Assembly (NCBI GenBank): GCA_021781335.1
Contig: JAJXXA010000045.1
Coordinates: 1 to 60,210 of the forward strand
DNA: 60,210 nt
From: Actinomycetes bacterium
Lineage (GTDB): Bacteria; Actinomycetota; Acidimicrobiia; Acidimicrobiales; RAAP-2
Direction of reading: 5' to 3'
Each line of letters begins with the position of its first letter. The stretch's first letter is position 1. This document shows, piece after piece, positions 26,220-33,979 of this stretch. The position numbers and the translations under genes were made by a program. The notes below the pieces were generated by a model. That model was not told where the DNA came from and made no database searches. It saw nothing but the letters and a program-made list of their open reading frames with translations.

Positions 26220-26713
26220 CGGCGAAAAGCGACATCGTCCGCACTGGCGGGCACGACACGCTCGAGGACGCCGCCGCACTTCTCGATCACCATGGCCGAT
26301 GCGAGGTTGTCGTTTCGACACGTGACCAGCACTCGATCGACACCGTGGGCGCGCGCGATGATGATCGATTGTCGCAGAATCTCACTCGCGTGCCCCTGGC
26401 GTCGGTGTTCGCGAAGGACGCCGTAGCCAATGTGACCCGCGTGCCACCCGAGCCAGTCGTTGAGTGCGAAGCGTACTGACGCGCGTCCGACGAGCGTGTC
26501 GTTGACGACCGCCATGAGCAGCGTCCCGGGCACTAGCTCATCGCTGATCTCGGTGGAGCGCGCGATCTCGTGTCGCGACTGCACGTAGTGCGCCCACTCA
26601 TCGTCGGGTCTCCATCCGGTCAAGAACGTGAAGTCCTCGTGCAGCATGGCGTCGTGGGCGTTGATCGCGGCGTCCTTGTCGCTGAGTTGAAGTGGGCGAA
26701 GTCGAAGAGTCAT
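26204..26713 (-). CDS. GNAT family N-acetyltransferase (RimJ/RimL-like)
   Basis: About 169 residues: LRLRPLQLSDKDAAINAHDAM at the start, then GHIGYGVLREHRRQGHASEILRQSIIIARAHGVDRVLVTCRNDNLASAMVIEKCGG, where RRQGHA is the acetyl-CoA loop and NLASAMVIEKCGG the usual closing helix-strand of this group. ATG 26713 has TATCAT 6 nt upstream, so probably leaderless. Convergent and overlapping by 16 bp with the methyltransferase. Such proteins acetylate small amines or protein N-termini; no specific target can be given. Confidence 0.9.
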   Translation of the reverse strand: MTLRLRPLQLSDKDAAINAHDAMLHEDFTFLTGWRPDDEWAHYVQSRHEIARSTEISDELVPGTLLMAVVNDTLVGRASVRFALNDWLGWHAGHIGYGVLREHRRQGHASEILRQSIIIARAHGVDRVLVTCRNDNLASAMVIEKCGGVLERVVPASADDVAFRRYWID

Positions 26714-26785
26714 CACTCGATGATAGAAAGCGGGGGCTGTTTCGAGCGACGATGACGTGAGGGGTCCTGGTAGAAATGGCCGCAT

Positions 26786-27283
26786 ATGCAGCGCATCGCC
26801 ATCGTGGGTTCACCGGGATCGGGAAAGACTCGACTTGCACGTGAAGTGAGCGAGCGAACCGGCATAGCGGTCATATCGCTCGATCACAACTACTGGAAGC
26901 CGGACTGGCGCGAGACGCCCGACAAAGAGTGGCGAGTGATCCACCGGGACCTGACCCAGCGCGAGCGCTGGATCATGGATGGGACCTACGTCGACACCAT
27001 CGACGACCGGCTGGAGATGGTCGACACGGTCATCACGCTCGGCTACGGGCGCGTGCGGTGCACGCTGCGTGTACTTCGTCGGATTCTCGCGCATTACGGC
27101 AAGGACGTCCAGGCCCCGGGGTGTCCAGAGAAATTGAGCGCGGAATTCCTTCGTTATGTGTGGCACTTCCCTCGGGTCCAGCAACCCTTGATCGACGCCG
27201 CGATAGCGCGTCACGCGTCAACTCTTTCGGTCATTCGAGTGGCGAACAATCGCCAGCGTGCGGCCTTGCTTGGGCGATTATGA
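26786..27283 (+). CDS. P-loop NTPase, adenylate kinase-like (topology modulation protein/FlaR type)
   Basis: 165 residues beginning with a Walker A motif, IAIVGSPGSGKTRLAREVSERTG, then LDHNYWKPDWRETPDKEW and WIMDGTY, which match the small P-loop proteins annotated as DNA topology modulation protein FlaR. The fold is that of adenylate or shikimate kinases, and the biochemical function of the group is not well established. A TAGAAA box lies about 9 nt before the ATG. It stands alone between the acetyltransferase and cfa. Confidence 0.85.
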   Translation: MQRIAIVGSPGSGKTRLAREVSERTGIAVISLDHNYWKPDWRETPDKEWRVIHRDLTQRERWIMDGTYVDTIDDRLEMVDTVITLGYGRVRCTLRVLRRILAHYGKDVQAPGCPEKLSAEFLRYVWHFPRVQQPLIDAAIARHASTLSVIRVANNRQRAALLGRL

Positions 27284-27342
27284 AGTGTCCTTGCGAGACA
27301 TCGAGCGCATATCGACCGGTCGTTCGATGGCGGCGCTATTTC

Positions 27343-28665
27343 TCAGAAGCTCGCAGAGAAGTCCGGACGTAGGGCCACTCCGCTCACGCCGTCGACGGGC
27401 TTCACGCAGAGCACCTGGTGTATCTCGAGGTGGTGACGCTCGAAACCCACGGCCGAGCCCGCCATGTAGAGGCGCCAGACCCGTGCACGCTGTTCGCCGA
27501 CTTCCTGCACGGCTTCGTCGAATCGTTTGACAAGATTGTCAACCCAGTGGCGCAGCGTGATCGCGTAATGCTCCCGCAGGCTTTCGAGATGACGGACTTC
27601 GAAGCCGTGGGCTTGGAACATCGACACCATCGTCCCCACCTCGTGAAGCTCGCCGTCGGGAAAGACGTAGCGCTCGATGAATGGGCTACCGATCTTGGAC
27701 GGACCGCGCATGCCGAGCGCGATCTGCATCTGGCGTGCGGCTTCGGAGGCGGTGCTCGGTCGCGGATCGGCGTCGAACGAGACCGGTCGTCCGATGGCGT
27801 GATTGAGCAGACGTCCCCCGGGTCGAAGCAAGTCGAAGAGGGCCTGGGTGTAGGCGGGGAGTGCGCGGCGACCAACGTGCTCGGACATGCCGATCGAACT
27901 GATCGCATCGAACGGACCATCTTTGACGTCGCGGTAATCCTGGAGTCGAAATTCGACCAGATCATCCACGCCCGCGATGCGTGCCCGCTCGGTGGCGTAG
28001 CGCTGTTGGGGTTCTGAGAGGGTGATGCCGACCACCTTCGCTCCGTAAGTTGAAGCTGCGTGGATCGCCATCGCCCCCCAGCCGCATCCCACATCGAGCA
28101 GTCTCATTCCGGGCTGCAGGTCAAGCTTGCGCGCGACGAGGTCGACCTTCCTCTTCTGGGCGGTTTCCAGGGTGTCGTCGGGTGTGTTGAACACCGCGCA
28201 TGAATATGTCATCGACGGGCCAAGCACCATCTCATAGAAGCGGTTCGAGACGTCGTAGTGATGCGAAATGGCTTGGCGATCACGACTGCGACTGTGCAGG
28301 ACACCGCGTTGACGTGCCTCGATCGGGGGTGGCGTGAGCGGTCTAAAAGCCGAAACGCCCACAACCGACGCCAGCGAGCGCAGGTTCGTCGCGTTGAGCA
28401 TCTGCCGTATCGGCGGTGTTGAGAGTTCGAAAAGCGCGTCCAGGTCGCCGTCGATGTCGATGTCACCCGCGACGTAGGCGCGCGCCAATCCCAATTCACC
28501 CGGATGCGTGAGCACACGATTGAGCGCGTCGCGACGAAGGATCTTGAGTGTGATGTCGTTCGCTGACGACGTCACGCCTGGCTCGGCGCTACTCCCGTCG
28601 AAAGCTTCGACTCGAAAAGGCAACTGGTCGTTGAAGATAGTTGATACGAATGTTGAAACGTCCAC
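27343..28665 (-). CDS. cfa: Cyclopropane-fatty-acyl-phospholipid synthase
   Basis: SAM-dependent modification of unsaturated acyl chains in membrane phospholipids, by cyclopropanation or, in some actinobacterial relatives, 10-methylation. 440 residues. N-terminal lipid-binding part ends around residue 130; then SHHYDVSNRFYEMVLGPSMTYSCAVF, LLDVGCGWGAMAIHAASTYGAKVVGITLSEPQ (SAM site), SIGMSEHVG (bicarbonate/Glu region) and an alpha-helical lid. GTG start; TAGGGG lies 6 nt upstream, only a weak match for a leaderless -10. Divergent from the sulfur cassette across a 203-bp gap in which I see nothing else. Confidence 0.93.
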   Translation of the reverse strand: MDVSTFVSTIFNDQLPFRVEAFDGSSAEPGVTSSANDITLKILRRDALNRVLTHPGELGLARAYVAGDIDIDGDLDALFELSTPPIRQMLNATNLRSLASVVGVSAFRPLTPPPIEARQRGVLHSRSRDRQAISHHYDVSNRFYEMVLGPSMTYSCAVFNTPDDTLETAQKRKVDLVARKLDLQPGMRLLDVGCGWGAMAIHAASTYGAKVVGITLSEPQQRYATERARIAGVDDLVEFRLQDYRDVKDGPFDAISSIGMSEHVGRRALPAYTQALFDLLRPGGRLLNHAIGRPVSFDADPRPSTASEAARQMQIALGMRGPSKIGSPFIERYVFPDGELHEVGTMVSMFQAHGFEVRHLESLREHYAITLRHWVDNLVKRFDEAVQEVGEQRARVWRLYMAGSAVGFERHHLEIHQVLCVKPVDGVSGVALRPDFSASF

Positions 28666-28868
28666 TGTTCACCCCTAGACACGCGTGCGAAGGAACTCGA
28701 GCGATATTTCGTCGCCCATCTGCCATTTTGGACGCTGCGGACGCGTTCGTCAACCCAATGGCCGCATCCATCCTTCGGTGGTGCGACACAGCTTTGCCAG
28801 ACGCGAGAGTGACTTCGTGCTCTGGTCGCAGCGACGGGGCGGTGAGAGGGTGAGCACGAGGAGGTGTC

Positions 28869-30128
28869 ATGCGACGCATCGTCATCGTGGGAACTGGAAC
28901 TGGCGGAACGCTGGCGGCGAACCGGCTTCGAAAGGCGTTTGACCTTGGTGAAGTCGCCATTACCTGCATTGACAAAGACGATCGTCACGTCTATCAGCCC
29001 GGGTTGCTCTTCGTGCCCTTCGGGCTCACCCATCCAGAAGACATCGTGCGTCCGAGGCGACGCCAACTCCACGAAGGGATCTCGTTCATCGACGCTGCGG
29101 TCGATCACGTGGATATTGAGAATCAGACGGTCTTCCTGGACTCGGGCGAGGACGTGAGCTATGACGTACTCGTGATCGCGAGCGGGGCGGTGCTCGCGCT
29201 CGAGGACACAGTGGGTCTGAGCGGGCCCGGTTGGATGGACACCGTGTTCACCTTCTATACACCCGAAGGGGCGGGTGCTCTCGAGGGCGCGCTCGCTACG
29301 TTCGATCAGGGCCATCTCGTTGTCAATGTCATCGAGATGCCGATCAAGTGTCCCGTGGCACCGCTCGAATTCTGCTTCTTGGCCGACTGGTACTTCCGCG
29401 AGCGTGGCGTGCGCGACCGGGTCGATTTGACCTTCGTCACCCCGCTCGATGCCGCGTTCACCCAGCCGATCGCGGCGAGGCACCTGGGGGGGATGTTGCG
29501 CGAGCGCAACATCGAGCTCGTGACTGAGTTCAACACCGGTGAGGTCGATGCCAGCGGTGGGCGACTGATCTCCTATGACGAACGTGAAGTACCGTTCGAT
29601 CTGGCGGTCGTCATCCCCGCGCACAATGGAGCCCCGTACGTCACACGCTCGCCGGGCCTGGGAGACGTACTGGGTTTCGTCGAAGCCGATGAACACACCC
29701 TGCAAGCCAAGGCCGCCGCGAACATCTTCGTGCTGGGTGACGCGGCATCGATTCCAATCTCGAAGGCCGGTTCGGTCACGCACTTCGAAGGCGAGATCTT
29801 GGTCGAGAACATTCGTTGTTTCCTTGAGGGTCGAACCCTCAGCGCATCGTTCGACGGACATTCGAACTGTTTCATAGAGACGGGATTCTCCAAGGCGATG
29901 CTCATTGATTTCAATTATGAGGTCGAACCGGAGACTGGTCATTATCCGTCACGAATCGGTCTGCCGCTCTTGAAGGAGTCGCGTCTCAACCACCTCGGCA
30001 AGTTGATGTTCCAGTGGCTGTACTGGCACAGCCTGCTGCCCGGTCGCGATATCCCCGGGGTCTCCAGCGCGATGCCGCTCGAGGGCAAGACATCTGAGAC
30101 CAAGGACGAATCGGAGGTGCGAGCATGA
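28869..30128 (+). CDS. FAD/NAD(P)-dependent oxidoreductase of the sulfide:quinone reductase type
   Basis: 419 residues, a two-dinucleotide-domain flavoprotein. IVIVGTGTGGTLAANRLRK binds FAD ADP; YDVLVIASGAVLAL and ANIFVLGDAASIPISKAG are the ATG and GD motifs. Cys161 in PIKCPVAPLEF and a later Cys in GHSNCFIETG sit where sulfide:quinone reductases carry redox cysteines, although the CxGAP form of true SQR is altered. GGAGGTGTC supplies the ribosome site. The gene overlaps a TusE/DsrC-like gene by 4 bp (ATGA), and a DsrE-like gene follows, so it probably works on persulfide-level sulfur. The electron acceptor is unknown; an NADH dehydrogenase-like activity cannot be excluded. Confidence 0.87.
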   Translation: MRRIVIVGTGTGGTLAANRLRKAFDLGEVAITCIDKDDRHVYQPGLLFVPFGLTHPEDIVRPRRRQLHEGISFIDAAVDHVDIENQTVFLDSGEDVSYDVLVIASGAVLALEDTVGLSGPGWMDTVFTFYTPEGAGALEGALATFDQGHLVVNVIEMPIKCPVAPLEFCFLADWYFRERGVRDRVDLTFVTPLDAAFTQPIAARHLGGMLRERNIELVTEFNTGEVDASGGRLISYDEREVPFDLAVVIPAHNGAPYVTRSPGLGDVLGFVEADEHTLQAKAAANIFVLGDAASIPISKAGSVTHFEGEILVENIRCFLEGRTLSASFDGHSNCFIETGFSKAMLIDFNYEVEPETGHYPSRIGLPLLKESRLNHLGKLMFQWLYWHSLLPGRDIPGVSSAMPLEGKTSETKDESEVRA

Positions 30129-30442
30129 GCGTTGAAACCATTGCGGGCGTGCCGATCGACCTGAATGAAGAGGGCTTTCTCACCGATCCGCGTCAGTGGA
30201 GCGAGGAGGTCGCGGTCGAGTTGGCGAAGCGCGAGGGGATCGACCCTTTGACACCGCGCCACTGGGAGGTGGTGCGGTTCATGCGTAGTGAGTACGAGAA
30301 GAAGGGCGCCGGACCGAGCGTGCGCGTACTCGGCAAGACCTCGGGCGTATCAATCAAGGAGTTGTATGAACTCTTCCCGAAGGGACCCGCGAAGCTCGCC
30401 GCGAAGATAGCGGGAATACCCAAGCCCCGAGGATGTATCTAG
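30125..30442 (+). CDS. TusE/DsrC/DsvC family sulfur relay protein
   Basis: 105 residues. The family is clear from LNEEGFLTDPRQWSEEVAVELAKREGI, LTPRHWEVVRFMRSEY, and the tail LFPKGPAKLAAKIAGIPKPRGCI. The penultimate Cys (Cys104), the sulfur-carrying residue called CysB, is present. The second Cys of true DsrC, which would lie ten residues earlier, is Ala here (KLAAKIAG), so the protein is TusE-like and should carry a persulfide without forming the DsrC trisulfide. It overlaps the flavoprotein gene by 4 bp and precedes the DsrE-like gene. No dsrAB or tusBCD is in the window. Confidence 0.92.
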   Translation: MSVETIAGVPIDLNEEGFLTDPRQWSEEVAVELAKREGIDPLTPRHWEVVRFMRSEYEKKGAGPSVRVLGKTSGVSIKELYELFPKGPAKLAAKIAGIPKPRGCI

Positions 30443-30464
30443 TGAGTTCCACGAAAGGATTGTC

Positions 30465-30932
30465 ATGAGTGACACCATCACGAAAGTCTCAATCATCATC
30501 TCCAAAGGTTCTCTTGAAGGCATCTATCCGGGTCTGATCATGGCCAATGGCGCACGCGCCGAGGGTATAGAGGCCAACCTGTTCTTCACGTTCTTCGGAC
30601 TCGACGCCATTAACGCGAAGCGTCTGGGTCACATCAAGGTCGCCGCGGTTGGTAATCCGGGCATGCACATGGCGAGTCTCATCGGCGTATTGCCCGGAAT
30701 GTCGGCGATCGCGACGAGGATGATGGAAAAGAAGATGGAGGCGTTCGATATCCCTGACATCCCCGAGTTCATGGAGATGATCGCCGACACCGGCTGTGGG
30801 ATGTTCGCCTGCAAGGCCTCAGTCGACCTGTTCGGGTTCACGAAGGAAGACTTCATCCCTCAGGTGCAAGAGATCATCACGGTCGGCGAGTTCTACGCGA
30901 AGGCGGCCGGTGGGGAGATCATCTTCACCTGA
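30465..30932 (+). CDS. DsrE/DsrF-like sulfur carrier protein (DsrE2 type)
   Basis: 155 residues with the DsrEFH-like fold pattern: KVSIIISKGSLEGIYPGLIMANGA, then ANLFFTFFGLDAINAKR, typical of DsrE2/peroxiredoxin-like proteins in archaea and bacteria. Cys111 and Cys116 in TGCGMFACKAS are candidates for sulfur binding; such proteins pass persulfide sulfur between TusA, rhodanese and DsrC-like partners. A central hydrophobic part is short for a membrane helix. GAAAGGA precedes the ATG. Third gene of the cassette, 22 bp after the TusE-like gene. Confidence 0.88.
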   Translation: MSDTITKVSIIISKGSLEGIYPGLIMANGARAEGIEANLFFTFFGLDAINAKRLGHIKVAAVGNPGMHMASLIGVLPGMSAIATRMMEKKMEAFDIPDIPEFMEMIADTGCGMFACKASVDLFGFTKEDFIPQVQEIITVGEFYAKAAGGEIIFT

Positions 30933-31035
30933 TCGATGGCGACCCAGGTATGTGAGCGATTCAGATGCGACGGCTACACTCCGCTTGACGCCGGAATTTT
31001 GGCACTAGGTCTCGCGGTACAACCTTGGAGGGCTT

Positions 31036-31968
31036 ATGGGCATGGGAGTCGTTCTCGCCATTATCGCGGGCGTCATCGTTTTGCTGGTGATCGCCACGAT
31101 TGCCAAGTCGGTGCGGATCGTCCAGCAGGGCTACGAGGGTGTGGTGACGCGCTTTGGCGAGTTCAAGGACATCAAGAATCCGGGGCTGACGTTCATCTTC
31201 CCTTTCATCGAGCAGATGAAGATCGTGGACGTCAGAGAGACCCCTCGTACGGGCGACCGTCAACAGGTCATCACGCGCGACAACGTCGCGGTGATCGTGA
31301 ACGCCACCATCTTCAGTCAGGTGGTGGACGTTCGTCTCGCACTCTTTACCAACTCTGATTACCTCGTCAGCGTCGACAATCTTGCACGCACATCAGTGCG
31401 AGCCGTCTTTGGCAGCATTACGCTCGACGAAGCCTTTTCTCAGCGTGAGCGCATCGGCTCACTCTTGCAGTCGCAGATGGAAGAGGCGACCGATAAATGG
31501 GGCGTGCGCATCAACCGGGTCGAAGTGCTTGAAATAACGCCACCCGAGCAGATCCTCCAGGCAATGGCCCTCCAGAAGCAGGCGGACCAAGAAAAGCGTG
31601 CGCGGATCCTCGAATCAGAAGGCCAGCAACAATCGGCCGTGAACGTCGCGGACGGCCAGCGCCAGGCCGCCATCAAAGAGGCCGAAGGCGCGCAGCAGTC
31701 GGCAATCCTTCGTGCCGAGGGTCAGCGTCAGGCATTGATCCTTGAAGCTGAGGGCCGTGCGCAGGCAATCGCGTCGGTATACGCGGCGATCAAGGCCCAG
31801 GACCCCAGTCCTTCGCTCATAGCGATCCTCCAGCTCGACACACTGTCGAAGTTCGCCGAAAGCGAGAACACGAAGTTGATCATCCCCGCAGAGAGCGCGG
31901 CGTTGTTGGGTGCAGTTCAAGCGATCAAGAGCGTCATGTCCGACGTACCGAGCGCGAGCGCTTCTTGA
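31036..31968 (+). CDS. SPFH/Band 7 (stomatin/QmcA-like) membrane protein
   Basis: 310 residues: one N-terminal membrane helix (VVLAIIAGVIVLLVIATIA), the SPFH domain (about 25-190) with VQQGYEGVVTRFGEFKDIKNPGLTFIFPFIEQ, then a long Gln/Glu/Ala coiled-coil region (about 190-250) with repeating units such as EGQQQSAV, DGQRQAAI, EGAQQSAI and EGQRQALI. Such proteins form large membrane rings and act as scaffolds or modulators of proteases. TTGGAGGG precedes the ATG. An NfeD-like gene faces it, the usual partner family, but here convergent instead of in the same operon. Confidence 0.94.
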   Translation: MGMGVVLAIIAGVIVLLVIATIAKSVRIVQQGYEGVVTRFGEFKDIKNPGLTFIFPFIEQMKIVDVRETPRTGDRQQVITRDNVAVIVNATIFSQVVDVRLALFTNSDYLVSVDNLARTSVRAVFGSITLDEAFSQRERIGSLLQSQMEEATDKWGVRINRVEVLEITPPEQILQAMALQKQADQEKRARILESEGQQQSAVNVADGQRQAAIKEAEGAQQSAILRAEGQRQALILEAEGRAQAIASVYAAIKAQDPSPSLIAILQLDTLSKFAESENTKLIIPAESAALLGAVQAIKSVMSDVPSASAS

Positions 31969-32010
31969 GACGACGTCGCCGGTCATCGCCGTCGTGAGAT
32001 CTCGACGGGT

Positions 32011-32448
32011 CTAGACCCTTTCGACCCACAATGTCGTGCCGTAGGCCTTTCTCACGATGACCTGGGTGCCGCTCGGAATCGGTGTCGAGTCTTGGGTGAC
32101 GGCCTTCCAGGTCTCGCCCTTGATCTTGACTTTCCCGGGATGACCCTCGTCACCCACGACGTCTTGGACGAAGCCGGTGAGGTTGGCGAGACTGCTGGCG
32201 GCGGGCACGCTGAGATCGACCACCGAGGTGCGTTCAAAGCGGTGCACCACCGTGGGGCGAAGTGCCAGCAGCGTGGCGCCCGACACGACGACGAAGATCA
32301 CTGACTGCACCGCGAACGCTACGCCGGCCAGCGCCAGGAAGAATGCGATCACGGATCCAACACCGACGAAGAGGGCCACGAAAGCCTGCGTGTGAATCTC
32401 AGCGAAGATGCAGACCAGCAAGATGACCAGCCAGAAAAGTATCGCCAT
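32011..32448 (-). CDS. NfeD family membrane protein
   Basis: About 145 residues from ATG 32448: two to three N-terminal helices (ILFWLVILLVCIFAEIHTQ, LFVGVGSVIAFFLALAGVAF, IFVVVSGATLLAL), then a small beta-barrel OB-fold domain with GFVQDVVGDEGHPGKVKIKGETWKAVT and VIVRKAYGTTLWVERV. This is the short NfeD form without a protease domain. TATACT lies 7 nt upstream of the start, so probably leaderless; the track ORF extends upstream into non-coding frame. It likely works with the SPFH protein encoded opposite. Confidence 0.92.
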   Translation of the reverse strand: MAILFWLVILLVCIFAEIHTQAFVALFVGVGSVIAFFLALAGVAFAVQSVIFVVVSGATLLALRPTVVHRFERTSVVDLSVPAASSLANLTGFVQDVVGDEGHPGKVKIKGETWKAVTQDSTPIPSGTQVIVRKAYGTTLWVERV

Positions 32449-32573
32449 AAAGCGCAGTATATGACTGGGCTTCTCCGGTTTGCCGTGGGTCTCATCGTGC
32501 CCGCCACGACGGCGTTGGAGCTTTGGTTCCAGGCGCGTTACGTTGGAAAGGAGATATACGGGAGGTATCTGTG

Positions 32574-33761
32574 ATGAACAGTACCGAAGAGAAGGGCGTA
32601 GGTCGCGGGCTGCTCGCACCAGTGACGTCGTCGCTTGATGAGACGCCGATCGACGAGTTTGATCCGCGCAGGCTCGAATTGAGATTGTGGCTCGATGAGC
32701 ACCCCAATCCCACCGGGCTTGAGTTGGCCGAGGCGGGACTCGTCGCGCCACACTGGCCCGAGCCCTGGGGACGAGCGGCGTCGGTGGAGTATCAGTTGCT
32801 CATCGATGAAGAGTTGTCTCGCGCACATGTACAGCGACCGATCAATCCCATAGGCATAGGTTGGGCCGGGCCAACGATTGCCCTCGCGGGAACCGAAGAG
32901 CAGAAGCGTCGATGGTTGCCGCGCTTGCTGAGTGGTGAAGATTTCTGGTGTCAACTCTTCAGTGAACCGAACGCCGGCAGCGACCTCGCGTCGCTCACAA
33001 CGACCGCCGTGCGCGACGGCGACGAGTGGGTCATCAATGGACAAAAAGTCTGGACGAGTTACGCGCACATCGCCTCGTGGGGCATCTTGCTCGCGAGGAC
33101 GTCCAATGAGGGTCCCGCCCAGAGTGGGATCAGCTACTTCGTCTGTCCCATGAATGCACCAGGGGTCACGGTGCGGCCCTTGATCGACATGACCGGCGAC
33201 CACGCGTTCAACGAGGTCTTCCTCGACGACGTGCGCTTGGCCAGTGATTATCTGATCGGTGAAGTGAACGATGGGTGGCATCTCGCCAAGGTCACGCTCG
33301 GCAACGAGCGCGTCTCGCTGTCGGGCGAAGGGGCTCTGTGGGGGCGCGGTCCCACCGCGAGAGACCTGATTTCGTTGGTGGCGAATGAGAAGGTTGCGCA
33401 TTCAAGGGTCGAGCGCGATCAACTCGTGAAGTGTTGGTCGCACGGCGAGATACTTCGTCTGTTGCGGATGCGTCTCATCGCTGGCGCGCTGGCCGGGCGC
33501 GACCCTGGCCCCGAGGCCAGTGTGCGAAAGGCCCTCGCCGACGACCACGGTCAAGAGGTGATGACGTTGGCCCATCAGCTCGCGGGGACGGCGGGCATGC
33601 TGAGTGGCCGGGGTCCGGGCGGTGTCGACGGCGAAGAAGGTGCATCGTGGCACTACGGTTTCCTTTACGCGCAAGCGCTCACCATCGGCGGTGGCACCTC
33701 TGTTGTGCAGCGCAACATCATCGCGGAGCGCGTGCTCGGACTGCCTAAGGACTCGAAGTGA
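32574..33761 (+). CDS. Acyl-CoA dehydrogenase family protein
   Basis: About 395 residues. QLFSEPNAGSDLASLTTTAVRDGDEWVINGQKVWTSYAH is the FAD/substrate core, and TIGGGTSVVQRNIIAERVLGLP ends the fold. The loop reading YEGT in medium-chain dehydrogenases, whose Glu is the catalytic base, reads GGGT here, as in many actinobacterial FadE proteins, so the base must be elsewhere or supplied by a partner. In addition, the SEIQRN common in FadE is SVVQRN. ATG 32574 has GGGAGG about 10 nt upstream. No other beta-oxidation gene is adjacent, so the substrate is open. Confidence 0.9.
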   Translation: MNSTEEKGVGRGLLAPVTSSLDETPIDEFDPRRLELRLWLDEHPNPTGLELAEAGLVAPHWPEPWGRAASVEYQLLIDEELSRAHVQRPINPIGIGWAGPTIALAGTEEQKRRWLPRLLSGEDFWCQLFSEPNAGSDLASLTTTAVRDGDEWVINGQKVWTSYAHIASWGILLARTSNEGPAQSGISYFVCPMNAPGVTVRPLIDMTGDHAFNEVFLDDVRLASDYLIGEVNDGWHLAKVTLGNERVSLSGEGALWGRGPTARDLISLVANEKVAHSRVERDQLVKCWSHGEILRLLRMRLIAGALAGRDPGPEASVRKALADDHGQEVMTLAHQLAGTAGMLSGRGPGGVDGEEGASWHYGFLYAQALTIGGGTSVVQRNIIAERVLGLPKDSK

Positions 33762-33979
33762 ACGATTCGCCGTGTCCCGCGTCGTGCGCGCCAATCGTAG
33801 GTGATTCAAGACTTACTTCGAAGTAGCGTCGTTCGACCAGCGCAAAGGACCTAAGACCCACGCCCCCTTCTTGTTGACATGGTTAGCATCGTTGCAGTGC
33901 CCATTGCCGATCGTTTCATACTTGAATGTCGCGGTGAACGGCTCGTCGGGTCACAATCAAAGAGGAGTTGTCTACGGTC

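Noticed and set aside
27258-27530. 90-residue plus-strand ORF between the P-loop gene and cfa
   Set aside because: Mostly antisense to cfa and very Arg/Pro-rich.
28572-29942. 456-residue minus-strand ORF opposite the SQR-like gene
   Set aside because: It is the antisense shadow of a clearly conserved flavoprotein and of the cfa start region; its sequence has no family motif.
31600-31770. Repeated Gln/Ala/Glu-coding units in the SPFH gene as possible DNA repeat
   Set aside because: The repetition is at protein level, a normal coiled-coil feature of this family; DNA units are not identical.
32007-32018. Perfect palindrome GGGTCTAGACCC
   Set aside because: It includes the last codons of NfeD and its stop codon; probably a coincidence of coding sequence, and without loop or T-run it is not a convincing terminator.
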